From Actinomycetota bacterium (GTDB lineage: Bacteria > Actinomycetota > Humimicrobiia > Humimicrobiales > Humimicrobiaceae): a stretch of 8,952 nucleotides of DNA. The stretch spans positions 1 through 8,952 of the forward strand of contig JAQVEM010000055.1 of NCBI GenBank assembly GCA_028697935.1, written 5' to 3'. The notes under the pieces were generated by a model that worked only from the letters and a program-made list of their open reading frames with translations, was not told the DNA's origin and did no database searches. This document shows, piece after piece, positions 1 to 6,040 of the stretch (within the stretch, counting starts at the first letter, position 1; each line of letters starts with the position of its first letter). A program made the position numbers and the translations under genes.

Positions 1-546
1 ACGCTGCGGGTAGTGAAAGTCTTCTGGTCTCTCGAGGCTCACCTTGCGTACAGCCGACAATTTCCGGCAATATCATGGCTGAATTCCTATTCTCTTTATG
101 TTGAAAATATAAGAGACTATATTACCGAAAAAATTCATGAAGATTATTTTGATCTGCGCGCAGAAGCTATGAAAATTCTTGAAAAAGAATCTGAGCTGGA
201 AGAAATTGTGCGACTGGTGGGAATAGATGCACTCTCAGGCCAGGACAGGCTGATTCTCCTTACAGCAAGAATGATAAGGGAAGACTTTCTGCATCAGATT
301 GCCTATCATGAGGTAGATACATATTCTTCAGTGGAGAAACAATATAAGATGATGAGTGTAATAATATATTTCTATAATCAGGCCGAGAGGTATTTGAAAA
401 TGAATGTTGATATTAGAGACATTGAAAATATGAAGGTTAAAGATAAAATAGCCAGAATGAAATATATAAAAGATACAGATATAGATGAAATTGACAGGAT
501 AAAAGAAGATATAGATAAAGAATTATCTTCTATAACAGAGGAGTAA
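1..546 (+). CDS. atpA: V/A-type ATP synthase catalytic subunit A, 3' part (5' end outside the window)
   Basis: This is the C-terminal 181 residues of the catalytic A subunit of a V/A-type rotary ATPase, the nucleotide-hydrolysing or ATP-synthesising subunit of the A3B3 headpiece on the cytoplasmic side of the membrane. The frame is open from the first base and begins TLRVVKVFW, which continues straight into LAYSRQFPAISWLNSYSLY, a highly conserved block of A subunits. A GTG at position 13 is therefore an internal valine codon, not a start. Further matches are VGIDALSGQDRL, MIREDFLHQIAYHEVD and YSSVEKQYKMM, all from the helical C-terminal domain. Full-length A subunits are about 580 residues, so roughly two thirds, including the P-loop, lies upstream. 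atpB follows after 2 bases, and its Shine-Dalgarno sequence lies inside the last codons of this gene, so the two are probably translated together. Confidence 0.97.
   Translation, partial: TLRVVKVFWSLEAHLAYSRQFPAISWLNSYSLYVENIRDYITEKIHEDYFDLRAEAMKILEKESELEEIVRLVGIDALSGQDRLILLTARMIREDFLHQIAYHEVDTYSSVEKQYKMMSVIIYFYNQAERYLKMNVDIRDIENMKVKDKIARMKYIKDTDIDEIDRIKEDIDKELSSITEE
537..543 (+). promoter_or_regulatory. Ribosome binding site of atpB inside the end of atpA
   Basis: AGAGGAG lies 5 bases before the atpB ATG at 549 and overlaps the final glutamate codons of atpA. It fixes the atpB start and suggests translational coupling of the A and B subunits, which are needed in equal amounts. Confidence 0.75.
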
Positions 547-548
547 AA

Positions 549-1949
549 ATGTTAAAAGAATACCGCAGCATTAAAAGCATTTCCGGACCTCTTCTCCTTG
601 TGGAAGGTGTAGAGGGTGTTAAATATGAGGAAATGGTCAATATAAAACTCAGTGACGGAAGCATAAGAAATGGTAGAGTGCTTGAAGTTGAGGGAGACAA
701 TGCTCTTATACAGGTATTTGAAGGAACATCCGGAATAGATTCTCAAAATACCAGGGTACGATTTTTAGGGAGAGGGACTCATATTTATCTTTCCGATGAT
801 ATACTTGGTAAAGCTTTCACAGGCCTCGGAAAACCTAAAACTAAAAAGGATATAATTATCCCTGAAGAAAGCAGGGATATAAATGGGGCACCTATAAATC
901 CATATGCAAGAGATTATCCCAATGAATTCATTCAGACAGGCATATCTTCAATAGACGGTCTGAATACACTTGTAAGAGGGCAGAAGCTACCGGTATTTTC
1001 AGGTTCCGGCCTGCCACATAACCGGCTTGCTGCCCAGATAGCAAGACAATCTACGGTTCTTACAGATAAGGAGGAATTCGCTGTAGTTTTTGTTGCAATT
1101 GGAATTACGTTTGAAGAATCTGAATATTTTATAAATGATTTCAGAAAAACCGGTGCAATAAGCAGAGCAGTCCTTGTATTAAATCTTGCTGATGACCCGG
1201 CAATTGAAAGGATTGCTTCACCGAGAGTAGGCCTTACTATTGCTGAATATCTTGCTTTTAAAAAAGATATGCATGTGCTGGTGATACTAACTGACATGAC
1301 CAATTATTGTGAAGCATTAAAGGAGGTTTCAGCTGCAAGAAAAGAGATTCCTGGAAGAAGAGGTTACCCGGGGTATTTATATACTGACCTTTCAACTATT
1401 TATGAAAGGGCAGGGAGAATCAGAAAAAAGAAAGGTTCAATAACACTGATTCCTATACTTACAATGCCTGAAGATGATAAAACTCATCCAATCCCCGATC
1501 TTACAGGATATATAACAGAAGGTCAGATTATATTGTCGAGGTCACTTTACAAGAAAAAGATTTCTCCCCCGATTGATGTGCTCCCATCGCTTTCCAGGCT
1601 TAAAGATAAAGGTATAGGACAGGGAAAAACGAGAGAAGACCATGCAGATTTGTTTAATCAGCTGTATGCAGCATATGCGAGGGGTAAAGAGGTAGAAGAA
1701 CTGGCAGTAATTCTGGGAGAAGCAGCATTGACTGATATGGATAAGCTGTATCTGCGATTTGCTGGAGAATTTGAAGAAGAGTATGTTTCCCAGGATGAAA
1801 ATGAGAACAGAACGATAGACCAGACACTTAATTTAGGGTGGAAGCTCTTAAGCGTGCTTCCGAGAGGAGAACTAAAAAGAATAAGAGTTGAATTTCTGGA
1901 TAAGTATCTTAAAAAATTCAAAAAAGAAGAAGACAGTAAGGTTAGCTAA
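549..1949 (+). CDS. atpB: V/A-type ATP synthase regulatory subunit B
   Basis: This is the non-catalytic B subunit that alternates with A in the A3B3 ring of V/A-type ATPases; 466 residues, the usual length. The N-terminal beta-barrel shows IQVFEGTSGID at about residues 54-64. The central nucleotide-binding-fold domain carries SGSGLPHNRLAAQIARQ from residue 151, the B-subunit sequence found where catalytic subunits have a Walker A P-loop, so this subunit is not expected to hydrolyse ATP. Other family blocks are VAIGITFEE (182-190), LTDMTNYCEAL (248-257), PGRRGYPGYLYTDLSTIYERAG (from 268), PIPDLTGYITEGQI (314-327) and LPSLSRL (345-351), the last with the conserved arginine that reaches the neighbouring catalytic site. 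The start has a strong SD 5 bases upstream. The stop codon shares one base with the atpD start. Identification is secure. The coupling ion, H+ or Na+, cannot be told from this subunit. Confidence 0.97.
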   Translation: MLKEYRSIKSISGPLLLVEGVEGVKYEEMVNIKLSDGSIRNGRVLEVEGDNALIQVFEGTSGIDSQNTRVRFLGRGTHIYLSDDILGKAFTGLGKPKTKKDIIIPEESRDINGAPINPYARDYPNEFIQTGISSIDGLNTLVRGQKLPVFSGSGLPHNRLAAQIARQSTVLTDKEEFAVVFVAIGITFEESEYFINDFRKTGAISRAVLVLNLADDPAIERIASPRVGLTIAEYLAFKKDMHVLVILTDMTNYCEALKEVSAARKEIPGRRGYPGYLYTDLSTIYERAGRIRKKKGSITLIPILTMPEDDKTHPIPDLTGYITEGQIILSRSLYKKKISPPIDVLPSLSRLKDKGIGQGKTREDHADLFNQLYAAYARGKEVEELAVILGEAALTDMDKLYLRFAGEFEEEYVSQDENENRTIDQTLNLGWKLLSVLPRGELKRIRVEFLDKYLKKFKKEEDSKVS

Positions 1950-2569
1950 TGCTTTTAGATGTAAATCCTACAAGAATGGAGCTCACCAGATTGAGGAAAA
2001 GGCTTACCCTTGCTCGTAGAGGGCATAAGCTTCTTAAAGATAAAAGAGATGAGCTTATGAGGCAGTGGCTTGGAATAATTGAGGAAGTCAGGGAACTTCG
2101 TTTTTCGATAGAAAAAGAATTTCAATCTATAGTTGAAAGATTTATGCTGGCAAGAGCTTCAGCAGGTTCACATCAGACAGAACAGGAACTGCTGATGTCT
2201 TCAAAAAATGTGTCAGTTTCTGTCAGGAAAAGAAATATTATGAGTGTTTATGTTCCCGAATACACAATGGAAATAAGCGGAGATATTATTCCATATGGCT
2301 ATGTGAATACATCAGGTGAAATGGACATTGCTCTTAAAAGTTTTGAAAAGTTTCTGGGGAACCTTCTCAGGCTTGCTGAAAGGGAGAAAATGTTACAGCT
2401 TCTGGCAATGGAAATTGAAGAAACAAGAAGAAGGGTAAATGCTCTGGAATATAAATTAATACCTGACATAGTAGAGACTATAAAGTTCATAACTATGAAG
2501 CTTGATGAAAACGAACGCTCAAACATGGTAAGGCTTATGAGAGTTAAAGAGATTATAAGAAATCGTTGA
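1949..2569 (+). CDS. atpD: V/A-type ATP synthase central-stalk subunit D
   Basis: Subunit D is the long antiparallel coiled coil that rotates inside the A3B3 ring and links it to the membrane rotor. The protein has 206 residues, the usual size. It starts with the family hallmark VNPTRMELTRLRKRL (residues 5-19), followed by LARRGHKLLKDKRDELMR. N- and C-terminal segments are long, charged helices with heptad-like spacing, flanking a more variable middle (about 70-130). The C-terminal part, with AMEIEETRRRVNALEYKLIP, is also typical. The ATG overlaps the atpB stop by one base (TAATG), and a GTAAGG-like SD at 1936-1941 precedes it by 7 bases. In Thermus-like operons D follows A and B, as here. 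It is the last gene of the operon visible, ending 4 bases from the convergent glyA stop, and no hairpin terminator is seen between them. Confidence 0.95.
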   Translation: MLLDVNPTRMELTRLRKRLTLARRGHKLLKDKRDELMRQWLGIIEEVRELRFSIEKEFQSIVERFMLARASAGSHQTEQELLMSSKNVSVSVRKRNIMSVYVPEYTMEISGDIIPYGYVNTSGEMDIALKSFEKFLGNLLRLAEREKMLQLLAMEIEETRRRVNALEYKLIPDIVETIKFITMKLDENERSNMVRLMRVKEIIRNR

Positions 2570-2573
2570 ACTT

Positions 2574-3842
2574 TCAGTCTTTCGTATAAACCGGAAAATC
2601 TCCTGCAAGGTTTCTTACTTTTTTAGCTATTTCTTTAAGAATTGTGTTATTATTCCTGTTTTTAAGGGTAGATGAAATCAGCTCGCCAATTTTATACATT
2701 TCTTCTTCTCCCATTCCCTGTGTGGTAACTGCGGGTGTACCTATTCTTATACCACTGGCTATTGTCGGTCTTAGCTTATCAAAAGGTATTACATTTTTAT
2801 TAACTATAATTCCAACAGAAGTTAATGCATCTACTGCTTCAGAACCTGTTAAATTTTTACTGGTCAGATCTATTAGAAACAGATGGTTATCTGTTCCACC
2901 TGATACGATTCTGAAACCATCATTTTTCATGTATTCACACAGTGCCTTTGAATTTTCTATTATACGCCTGCTGTAATCTTTAAAAGAGTCCTGCAGAGCT
3001 TCTTTAAAAGCCACTGCTTTTGCTGCAATTACATGCATGAGAGGACCACCCTGAACACCCGGGAAAACTGACCTATCGATAAGATCGGCATATTTTTTAT
3101 CGGCAAAGATAAGACCACCTCTGGGTCCCCTTAAAGTTTTATGGGTAGTTGCTGTTGTAAAATCTGCCACTCCAATAGAAGTTGGGTGATAACCACTTAC
3201 CATAAGTCCGGCAATGTGTGCTGTGTCAGCCATAAAAAATGCACTTACTTCATCAGCAATCTCTCTGAATCTGTCAAAATCAATTATCCGGGAATAAGAG
3301 CTTGCTCCTGCAATAATAAGTTTTGGCCGAACTTCCCTGGCAATTTTTTGAATATTTTCATAATCAAGCATTTCTGTTTCGGGATTTACTGTATATGTAT
3401 GTACATCATAATATCTACCACTCAGGTTTTGCTTGTGACCGTGTGAAAGATGCCCCCCATCTCTTAAATTCATGCTGAGGATTTTATCTCCACAATTAAG
3501 AACACCCAGAAAAACAGCAAGATTTGCGCTTACACCACTGTGAGGCTGCACATTGCAATATTCAGAACCAAAAAGCTTATTTGCTCTGTCCATTGCCAGC
3601 TGTTCAGCCTCATCAACATTTTCACAACCTGCATAATATCTCTGTCCCGGATAACCTTCTGCATATTTATTGGTAAGCGGTGAGCCCATTGTTCTAATAA
3701 CTTCGCGTGAAGTGAAATTCTCAGAAGCTATAAGAATAATCTGACTTTTTTGCCTTTCTATTTCTTTTTTTATGATTTCTTTAATCTCAATATCTTCCTC
3801 TGTATTTAAAGTGTGGTTTTCATGTTTTTTTGAGTTAATCAT
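2574..3842 (-). CDS. glyA: Serine hydroxymethyltransferase
   Basis: A cytoplasmic PLP enzyme interconverting serine plus tetrahydrofolate with glycine plus 5,10-methylene-tetrahydrofolate, the main one-carbon source for dTMP and purines. With the ATG at 3842 it has 422 residues, close to the E. coli length of 417. Visible hallmarks are LIASENFTS (37-45), LTNKYAEGYPGQRYYAGCENVD (from 56), HSGVSANLAV (101-110), GGHLSHG (129-135), MADTAHIAGL (204-213) with the PLP-contacting Asp and His, and TTHKTLRGPRGG (232-243), whose Lys235 is the expected PLP Schiff-base lysine. A TTG at 3866 would add 8 residues but has no SD. The ATG overlaps the rpiB stop as ATGATTAA, so translation probably continues from rpiB by coupling; an AGGA lies 12 bases upstream, farther than usual. 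It is the last gene of the Sua5-rpiB-glyA block and is convergent with atpD. Confidence 0.96.
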   Translation of the reverse strand: MINSKKHENHTLNTEEDIEIKEIIKKEIERQKSQIILIASENFTSREVIRTMGSPLTNKYAEGYPGQRYYAGCENVDEAEQLAMDRANKLFGSEYCNVQPHSGVSANLAVFLGVLNCGDKILSMNLRDGGHLSHGHKQNLSGRYYDVHTYTVNPETEMLDYENIQKIAREVRPKLIIAGASSYSRIIDFDRFREIADEVSAFFMADTAHIAGLMVSGYHPTSIGVADFTTATTHKTLRGPRGGLIFADKKYADLIDRSVFPGVQGGPLMHVIAAKAVAFKEALQDSFKDYSRRIIENSKALCEYMKNDGFRIVSGGTDNHLFLIDLTSKNLTGSEAVDALTSVGIIVNKNVIPFDKLRPTIASGIRIGTPAVTTQGMGEEEMYKIGELISSTLKNRNNNTILKEIAKKVRNLAGDFPVYTKD

Positions 3843-4296
3843 TACAGATAAAATTCCTTTCTTCAATTTTAGTTATTTTATTGACTCTTCTAAGATGACG
3901 CTCTTCAGTACCTGGAGGAGTGTTTATAAATACCCTGGCTATCTGTATACATTCATTTAACAATAAAAATCTCTCTCCCATGCATAATACATTTGCACAA
4001 TTATGGTCTCTTGCAACTTTTGCACTTTCAGTACTCCAGCAAACAGCAGCCCGTATCCCCTTTATTTTATTTGCTGCTATACTCATACCGATACCGGAGC
4101 CACATATAAATACTCCTATATCTGCTTCCCCACTGGTTATATAGTTAGAAGCCTTTTCTGCGAAATCAGGGTAATCAACACTTTCATTACTATCGGTACC
4201 TGCATCTATAATATTATGCCCCATTGACTTTAAAATTTTAATCAAGCTTGATTTATAATTAAAGCCTGCATGGTCTGAGGTTATAACAATATTCAT
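3835..4296 (-). CDS. rpiB: Ribose-5-phosphate isomerase B
   Basis: This enzyme interconverts ribose 5-phosphate and ribulose 5-phosphate in the non-oxidative pentose phosphate pathway. The protein has 153 residues, normal for RpiB/LacAB-family isomerases. It begins MNIVITSDHAGF, with the family's Asp8-His9 pair. The active-site block FICGSGIGMSIAANK contains Cys65, equivalent to the catalytic cysteine of E. coli RpiB. VARDHNCANVLCMGER (94-109) contains the conserved His98-Asn99. The frame is open 30 bases further to an ATG at 4326, but that would put ten atypical residues before the family N-terminus, whereas the ATG at 4296 has GGAGG 8 bases upstream. The last 8 bases overlap glyA. Because some LacA/LacB enzymes share the fold, the substrate is assigned from the motifs and from the conserved glyA linkage. 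Confidence 0.94.
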   Translation of the reverse strand: MNIVITSDHAGFNYKSSLIKILKSMGHNIIDAGTDSNESVDYPDFAEKASNYITSGEADIGVFICGSGIGMSIAANKIKGIRAAVCWSTESAKVARDHNCANVLCMGERFLLLNECIQIARVFINTPPGTEERHLRRVNKITKIEERNFICND

Positions 4297-4304
4297 AGAT
4301 TTAT

Positions 4305-4309
4305 CCTCC
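4305..4309 (-). promoter_or_regulatory. Shine-Dalgarno that fixes the rpiB start
   Basis: On the minus strand GGAGG lies exactly 8 bases before the ATG at 4296, and directly after an earlier in-frame ATG it would otherwise sit inside. Spacing and strength favour the internal ATG, which also matches the family N-terminus. Confidence 0.7.
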
Positions 4310-4346
4310 ATTATTTCAAAGTCCATTATAAATTAAATTAAATTTA

Positions 4347-4375
4347 ATAATATTTTAAAAACTGCTTATGTGCAA
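4347..4375 (-). promoter_or_regulatory. Possible promoter for rpiB-glyA
   Basis: On the minus strand TTGCAC (4375-4370) is followed after 17 bases by TATTAT (4352-4347), a sigma-70-like arrangement with a good -10 and a half-matching -35. It lies in the 87-base gap after the Sua5-family gene and would start transcription about 45 bases before the rpiB ATG. The gap is very AT-rich, so chance matches are likely; rpiB-glyA may equally be read through from the upstream gene. Confidence 0.3.
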
Positions 4376-4383
4376 TTAAAAAT

Positions 4384-5031
4384 TTATAAAATATCTTTAA
4401 ATTTTACCTTTCCTTCTCTTATGAGAACAGGAATATCCTTTTCAACGCTGATAATAGTTGACTCTCCTCCGGGCAGGCTGGATGTGCACTCTACTATCAG
4501 ATCAACCTGCTTTCTGATTGCAGATGGTATTTCACTAACTTTTTTTGGGAATGTTTTTTCTCCGGAAACAGTAGCGCTTGTTGATATAATAGGACCACAG
4601 ATATTTATTATGTCTCTTAAAAATTTAAGTTCAGCCAGCCTTACTGCAACTGTATCCATACCGCCGGTAAAGAAATTATTAAGCGATTTTTTCTTATCAA
4701 AAACCAGAGTAAGAGATTGAGGGTTATCAATATTCCAGAATCTATTTATTATATTTTCAGCAGTCTTATTAATTTTTGCTGTAAAAATTTTTAAATCATC
4801 AATACTGGAAATAAGTATAATAAAAGGAATATCTGTATTTCTTTTCTTGATATCATATATTCTTTTTATTGCGGCTCTATCATCATATTTACAGCTTATT
4901 CCATATATTGTGGCAGTAGGAAGAATCAATATCTTTCCATCTGATAGATACCTGGCTATTCTATTAATATCTGGAGGTTTAACAGGTGTATACGTGACCG
5001 CATTTAGATTTTTAATTTTTATTATCTCCAT
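4384..5031 (-). CDS. tsaC: Sua5/YciO/YrdC (TsaC) family protein, probable threonylcarbamoyl-AMP synthase
   Basis: Sua5/TsaC proteins make threonylcarbamoyl-AMP from threonine, bicarbonate and ATP, the first step of t6A37 modification of ANN-decoding tRNAs. At 215 residues this is the short, single-domain YrdC form without the Sua5 C-terminal domain. The fold is recognisable in order: ILILPTATIYGIS (34-46), RIYDIKKRN (57-65, with the KxR pair), PFIILISSIDDL, SLTLVFDKK, TGGMDTVAVRL (122-132), GPIISTSATVSG (146-157) and GGESTIIS (188-195). Several normally conserved positions differ: PT(E/D)T reads PTAT, KxRP reads KKRN, the WPGPLT block reads WNIDNPQSLT, and SxN reads SAT. Activity is therefore likely but not assured. 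The ATG at 5031 gives a normal N-terminus but has no clear SD. Its place ahead of rpiB and glyA matches the Bacillus and actinobacterial order and supports an orthologous role. Confidence 0.85.
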   Translation of the reverse strand: MEIIKIKNLNAVTYTPVKPPDINRIARYLSDGKILILPTATIYGISCKYDDRAAIKRIYDIKKRNTDIPFIILISSIDDLKIFTAKINKTAENIINRFWNIDNPQSLTLVFDKKKSLNNFFTGGMDTVAVRLAELKFLRDIINICGPIISTSATVSGEKTFPKKVSEIPSAIRKQVDLIVECTSSLPGGESTIISVEKDIPVLIREGKVKFKDIL

Positions 5032-5058
5032 AAAATAGTTAAAGTAATATATAATTTT

Positions 5059-5250
5059 TCATAAGGCAATTTTCTGTAAGGCAATGCATAATTTTTTAGT
5101 ATATAATATTTTACTTTTAATGAACACCGTCTTATAATTAAAATTTCTCATAACCGGCCCGTATTTCAATAAAGAATCAATAAAAGAAATATATAAGAAA
5201 AATGGTAGATTTTCATCGGTAGCCAGTATCCTGTACCCGGCATTATTCAA
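5059..5250 (-). CDS. Doubtful small ORF or gene remnant
   Basis: A minus-strand frame starting at TTG 5250 would encode 63 residues; the frame is open without a stop as far as 5301 but offers no better start codon. The product, beginning MNNAGYRILATDENLPFF and continuing LYISFIDSLLKYG, has an ordinary, protein-like composition with aromatic and hydrophobic residues, unlike the Lys/Asn/Ile strings common in AT-rich spacers. A GGAAG sits 12 bases before the TTG, too far for a good SD. I do not recognise a family. It could be a degraded gene, a small leader protein ahead of the Sua5-family gene on the same strand, or chance. Confidence 0.18.
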   Translation of the reverse strand: MNNAGYRILATDENLPFFLYISFIDSLLKYGPVMRNFNYKTVFIKSKILYTKKLCIALQKIAL

Positions 5251-5282
5251 CTGAATTATGTTCTTCCAAATTGTGTTTTTGT

Positions 5283-5325
5283 TTATTAAAGATATCTTAC
5301 CTTATTAAACCCTGACCTTATTAAA
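5283..5325. repeat. Short direct repeats of TTATTAAA
   Basis: TTATTAAA occurs at 5283-5290, 5302-5309 and 5318-5325. The last two are part of a perfect 11-base repeat, ACCTTATTAAA, at 5299-5309 and 5315-5325, 16 bases apart. A 10-base palindrome, AAGATATCTT (5289-5298), lies between the first two. These could be protein-binding sites upstream of either divergent gene or chance in AT-rich DNA. Confidence 0.4.
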
Positions 5326-5434
5326 ATAATCAATTACTAATCTAAAATGATGGATTAAAGTATTTACTGTATTTGAAAAATAAAAAACATTTAGCCGGTA
5401 CTTGGCATTTTTAAGAATTAGATTTAGTATATTT

Positions 5435-5474
5435 AGAAGAATCTGAAGTTTGTAAGAAGAATCTGAAGTTTGTA
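5435..5474 (+). repeat. Perfect 20-bp tandem duplication
   Basis: The 20 bases at 5435-5454 (AGAAGAATCTGAAGTTTGTA) are repeated exactly and immediately at 5455-5474. The end of copy 1 supplies a -35-like element and the end of copy 2 the first bases of a TATAAT box, so the duplication appears to have shaped the promoter of the next gene. Two exact copies suggest a recent event or selection. Confidence 0.9.
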
Positions 5475-5478
5475 TAAT
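5450..5478 (+). promoter_or_regulatory. Probable promoter of the dCMP deaminase gene
   Basis: TTGTAA (5450-5455, 4 of 6 matches to the -35 consensus), a 17-base spacer and a perfect TATAAT (5473-5478) form a sigma-70-type promoter. Transcription would start near 5485, leaving a leader of about 24 bases with no evident SD before the ATG at 5509. Confidence 0.6.
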
Positions 5479-5508
5479 CTATTATTTTAAAAATAAAATA
5501 TAATCAAG

Positions 5509-5964
5509 ATGGCAACAACCCGTCCAACATGGGATGAATATTTCGCATCAATTACGAGGCAGGTAGCAACAAGGTCAACATGTCTCAGGAGAAAAGTTGG
5601 TGCAATAATTGTAAAGGAAAAAAGGATTCTTACGACCGGTTATAATGGAGCTCCGAGAGGAGTAAGAAATTGCCTTGAAATAGGTAAATGTTTGAGGGAG
5701 CAACGTGGTATACCTTCTGGTGAGCGGCATGAAATCTGCCGTGGTCTCCATGCTGAGCAAAATGCAATTTTGCAGGCTTCTTATTATGGAGTGCAGATAA
5801 GTAATTCTATTATTTATACCACAAATCAACCCTGTGTTATGTGCGCTAAGATGATAATAAACTGTGGAATAAAAAAGGTATATTATTTTGAGGATTACCC
5901 GGACCCACTTGCAGCTGAACTCCTTGAAGAAGCAGAGATAGAACTGGTAAAACTGAGTTTTTGA
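5509..5964 (+). CDS. Deoxycytidylate (dCMP) deaminase, ComEB type
   Basis: Zinc-dependent dCMP deaminase converts dCMP to dUMP, the substrate of thymidylate synthase. The 151-residue length fits the family. The protein opens RPTWDEYF, as ComEB-type proteins do, followed by RSTCLRRKVGAIIV and TGYNGAP (43-49). The catalytic zinc site is His81-Ala-Glu83 (LHAEQNAI) with PCVMC (108-112, Cys109 and Cys112). The insert at about 55-80, with Cys55, Cys61 and Cys77 around LREQRGIPSGERHE, is of the kind that in phage T4-like enzymes binds a second zinc. VYYFEDYPDP (124-133) is also characteristic. The start is fixed by homology, because no SD is visible upstream (AATCAAG before the ATG). It is transcribed away from the Sua5-rpiB-glyA block, with its own promoter. 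GlyA's methylene-tetrahydrofolate and this enzyme's dUMP meet at thymidylate synthase. A competence-related role is not implied. Confidence 0.93.
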   Translation: MATTRPTWDEYFASITRQVATRSTCLRRKVGAIIVKEKRILTTGYNGAPRGVRNCLEIGKCLREQRGIPSGERHEICRGLHAEQNAILQASYYGVQISNSIIYTTNQPCVMCAKMIINCGIKKVYYFEDYPDPLAAELLEEAEIELVKLSF

Positions 5965-6000
5965 TACAGGGCCGGGCTGAATTTTTTATTAATAATAATT

Positions 6001-6033
6001 TTATACCCTGCTTTTTCAAAAAGTGAGGTATAA
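6001..6033 (+). terminator. Hairpin after the dCMP deaminase gene, possible terminator or regulatory stem-loop
   Basis: TTATACC (6001-6007) pairs perfectly with GGTATAA (6027-6033). The interior continues with TGC against GTG (one Watson-Crick and two G-T pairs) and TTTTT (6012-6016) against AAAAA (6018-6022), giving a long, near-continuous stem with one C-A mismatch and a tiny loop. It begins 36 bases after the stop codon. No U-tract follows it, so it is not a standard intrinsic terminator on the plus strand; a T-run (5982-5987) precedes it instead. It may block 3' exonucleases or act as a DNA palindrome. Confidence 0.4.
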
Positions 6034-6040
6034 ACCTATC

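Larger units (their letters stand above)
5032..5508. other. Divergent intergenic region between the Sua5-family gene and the dCMP deaminase gene
   Basis: This 477-base, very AT-rich stretch holds no confident gene. It contains short direct repeats near 5283-5325, a weak minus-strand open frame (5059-5301) and a 20-bp tandem duplication that forms a likely promoter for the downstream dCMP deaminase gene. The start-side region of the Sua5-family gene (5032-5110, minus strand) must hold its promoter, but no well-spaced -35/-10 pair stands out; two copies of TTGCCT occur there. Confidence 0.6.

Noticed and set aside
13..15. GTG as the start of a 177-residue protein
   Set aside because: The frame continues to the window edge, and the residues before the GTG (TLRV) fit the conserved AtpA sequence, so this is an internal codon of a truncated gene.
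932..1303. Minus-strand open frame of 123 codons inside atpB
   Set aside because: It lies wholly within a secure, highly conserved gene and has no recognisable motif; it is a shadow frame. Similar antisense frames inside atpB at 1658-1921 and inside glyA at 2644-2976 and 3141-3446 were dropped for the same reason.
3843..3866. TTG start for glyA, adding 8 residues
   Set aside because: There is no SD before it and the extension has no family counterpart. The ATG at 3842 overlaps the rpiB stop in the common ATGATTAA arrangement.
4297..4326. Upstream ATG for rpiB, adding 10 residues
   Set aside because: The ATG at 4296 has GGAGG at ideal distance and gives the standard MNIVITSDHAGF N-terminus.
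5965..5993. GC-rich patch followed by a T-run as an intrinsic terminator of the dCMP deaminase gene
   Set aside because: The bases GGGCCGGGCTG do not form a stem of useful length with a possible loop, so the T-run alone is not enough.
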